Assembly: GCA_017459635.1 (NCBI GenBank)
Contig: JAFUCO010000077.1
Span: 1-32,750 of the forward strand
DNA length: 32,750 nt
Direction: 5' to 3'
From: Blautia sp.
GTDB lineage: Bacteria > Bacillota > Clostridia > Lachnospirales > Lachnospiraceae
The notes under the pieces were generated by a model, which was not told the DNA's origin, searched no databases, and saw nothing but the letters and a program-made list of their open reading frames with translations. The position numbers were made by a program, and so were the translations under genes. Every line of letters begins with the position of its first letter. The stretch's first letter is position 1. Positions 31,950 through 32,750 of the stretch are shown here, in pieces.

Positions 31950-32687
31950 TCATGCCTTCTGGACTATATTTCGGTTAATTCCAGTCAAGCGCTCAATCTG
32001 CCGCACAGTCAGCCCTTCGTCTTTCAGCTTGCGCAGCGCCTCATTGCTTTCCCTTCTCGCATATCTCTGCAAGGCCATCCCACTGTTCACGCCCAGACAC
32101 TTGCGAATCACTTCCAGCGCCCACGAATCGTCGTGTCACGGCCCATCGTAGTCCATGCATAGACCTTCGTTGACGGCGTTTATGAACGCCTCATACTGCG
32201 CCTGCCCACCAAGCAGACAGCACACCAGCGAAAGCTCCATGAAAGCGGGCGGCCGGTCGTAACGGGCATAGCTGCTCCACGGATATAATTCCGCGCTTCA
32301 CATATACCTGCCATGCGCGGATTGTTCAAACTGTACCTGAACACACCCAGCAGGTATGCGTTATTCTCAATGGCTTCGCTCTTGTAACGGTCCTGCAGCA
32401 GGGGTCCGCTCCGGTCATATTTTAGATTGAAATATTGGGAATAACTCACGACCGGCTTTTTCATTATCAACGGCGTATGGCCCTCCGGGTCGCAGACCAA
32501 CAGGTGAACGTAATTTTCCATCAGGCAGTAAGCACAGATTTTAGCCTCTGTTTCCCCGCAAAACCGCTCCAGCGAGGATAGAAACCGCTGATAATCCGCT
32601 GCCTCCCCAAACATAATTTGCTTTCTATGCCCGAACGATCAGGTGCATATTCCCGGATTCGCTGAGTTTTCCGGCCTGTCTCGGCAT
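31950..32687 (-). pseudogene. REP-associated tyrosine transposase (RAYT), inactivated
   Basis: Y1/HUH transposase of the REP-associated (IS200-like) type. A good ribosome site (GGAGGCGG) and ATG at 32687 open MPRQAGKLSESGNMHLIVR. A one-base loss near 32626 then shifts frame. The next block contains YCLMENYVHLL, where the first His of the HUH motif is Tyr, then YSQYFNLKYDRSG and NNPRMAGICEARNY. A two-base insertion (TATAT) near 32283 shifts again to PWSSYARYDRPPAF. After an in-frame TGA (DYDGP*HDDSWAL, near 32137) the frame continues to LTVRQIERLTGINRNIVQKA and a final TGA at 31950. Order and content match a full-length RAYT; three lesions plus the changed His make it non-functional. Confidence 0.88.
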
Positions 32688-32750
32688 AGCACCGCCTCCA
32701 CTCACATCAGTTTATAACCGAAGTTATATCAGAAACAGGAAAAGGAGTCA
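32688..32750. other. upstream flank of the RAYT pseudogene
   Basis: The window ends with AAAAGGAGTCA on the plus strand, the same word as one outer arm of the palindrome at 31914. A second REP copy probably continues past the edge, which would put a REP on each side of the transposase. Confidence 0.5.

Overview
The window looks like a chromosomal segment of a gut-type Firmicute, most likely a Lachnospiraceae-like clostridium. The reasons are GGAGG-type ribosome binding sites, moderate base composition, a TPP riboswitch of the usual Firmicutes form, and gene families common in that group (DUF6062, THI5-like HMP uptake, XRE-Uma2 fusions, Wadjet). This placement is inference; there is no rRNA or tRNA gene.

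Layout. 1-9.3 kb: a minus-strand carbohydrate cluster. In transcription order it holds an AraC regulator, an MFS transporter, a DUF362 protein, a zinc polyol dehydrogenase, an FGGY sugar kinase and two mannitol-1-phosphate-dehydrogenase-like proteins. 9.4-11 kb: a divergent GH13 glucosidase. 11.2-12.5 kb: an exported HAD phosphatase with repetitive ends. 12.9-16.6 kb: a thiamine-precursor uptake operon (thiamine-binding protein, ThiX, ThiY, ThiZ) behind a promoter, a TPP riboswitch and a terminator. 16.7-18 kb: DUF6062 and SHOCT proteins. 18.1-19.9 kb: an AAA-type ATPase divergent from a small double-glycine-leader SH3 peptide. 20-20.9 kb: an XRE-Uma2 fusion. 21.2-29 kb: a complete Wadjet plasmid-defence operon (jetD-jetA-jetB-jetC). 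29.2-31.5 kb: a ferredoxin-type aldo/keto reductase and a second paralogous ATPase. 31.9-32.7 kb: a broken REP-associated tyrosine transposase (RAYT).

Three structural themes run across the genes. First, a dispersed palindromic repeat family has a constant core (GGGACGGTTC) and variable arms. It sits again and again just after stop codons in one orientation, and the RAYT pseudogene lies next to one copy. Second, four unrelated genes (second dehydrogenase, FGGY kinase, AraC regulator, HAD phosphatase) carry in-frame minisatellites of different periods (39, 42, 33, and 30 plus 15 bp). Third, the two ATPase paralogs share one upstream design: a strong promoter, then A/T-rich iterons in the leader. 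They are also associated with two copies of a 57-bp hairpin repeat that bracket the defence region.

The catabolic cluster can be read as polyol uptake, oxidation to a ketose, phosphorylation, and NAD-linked steps on phosphorylated polyols, but the substrate cannot be read from sequence. The best candidates for something undescribed are the ATPase/GG-SH3 peptide module and the modular-arm REP family.
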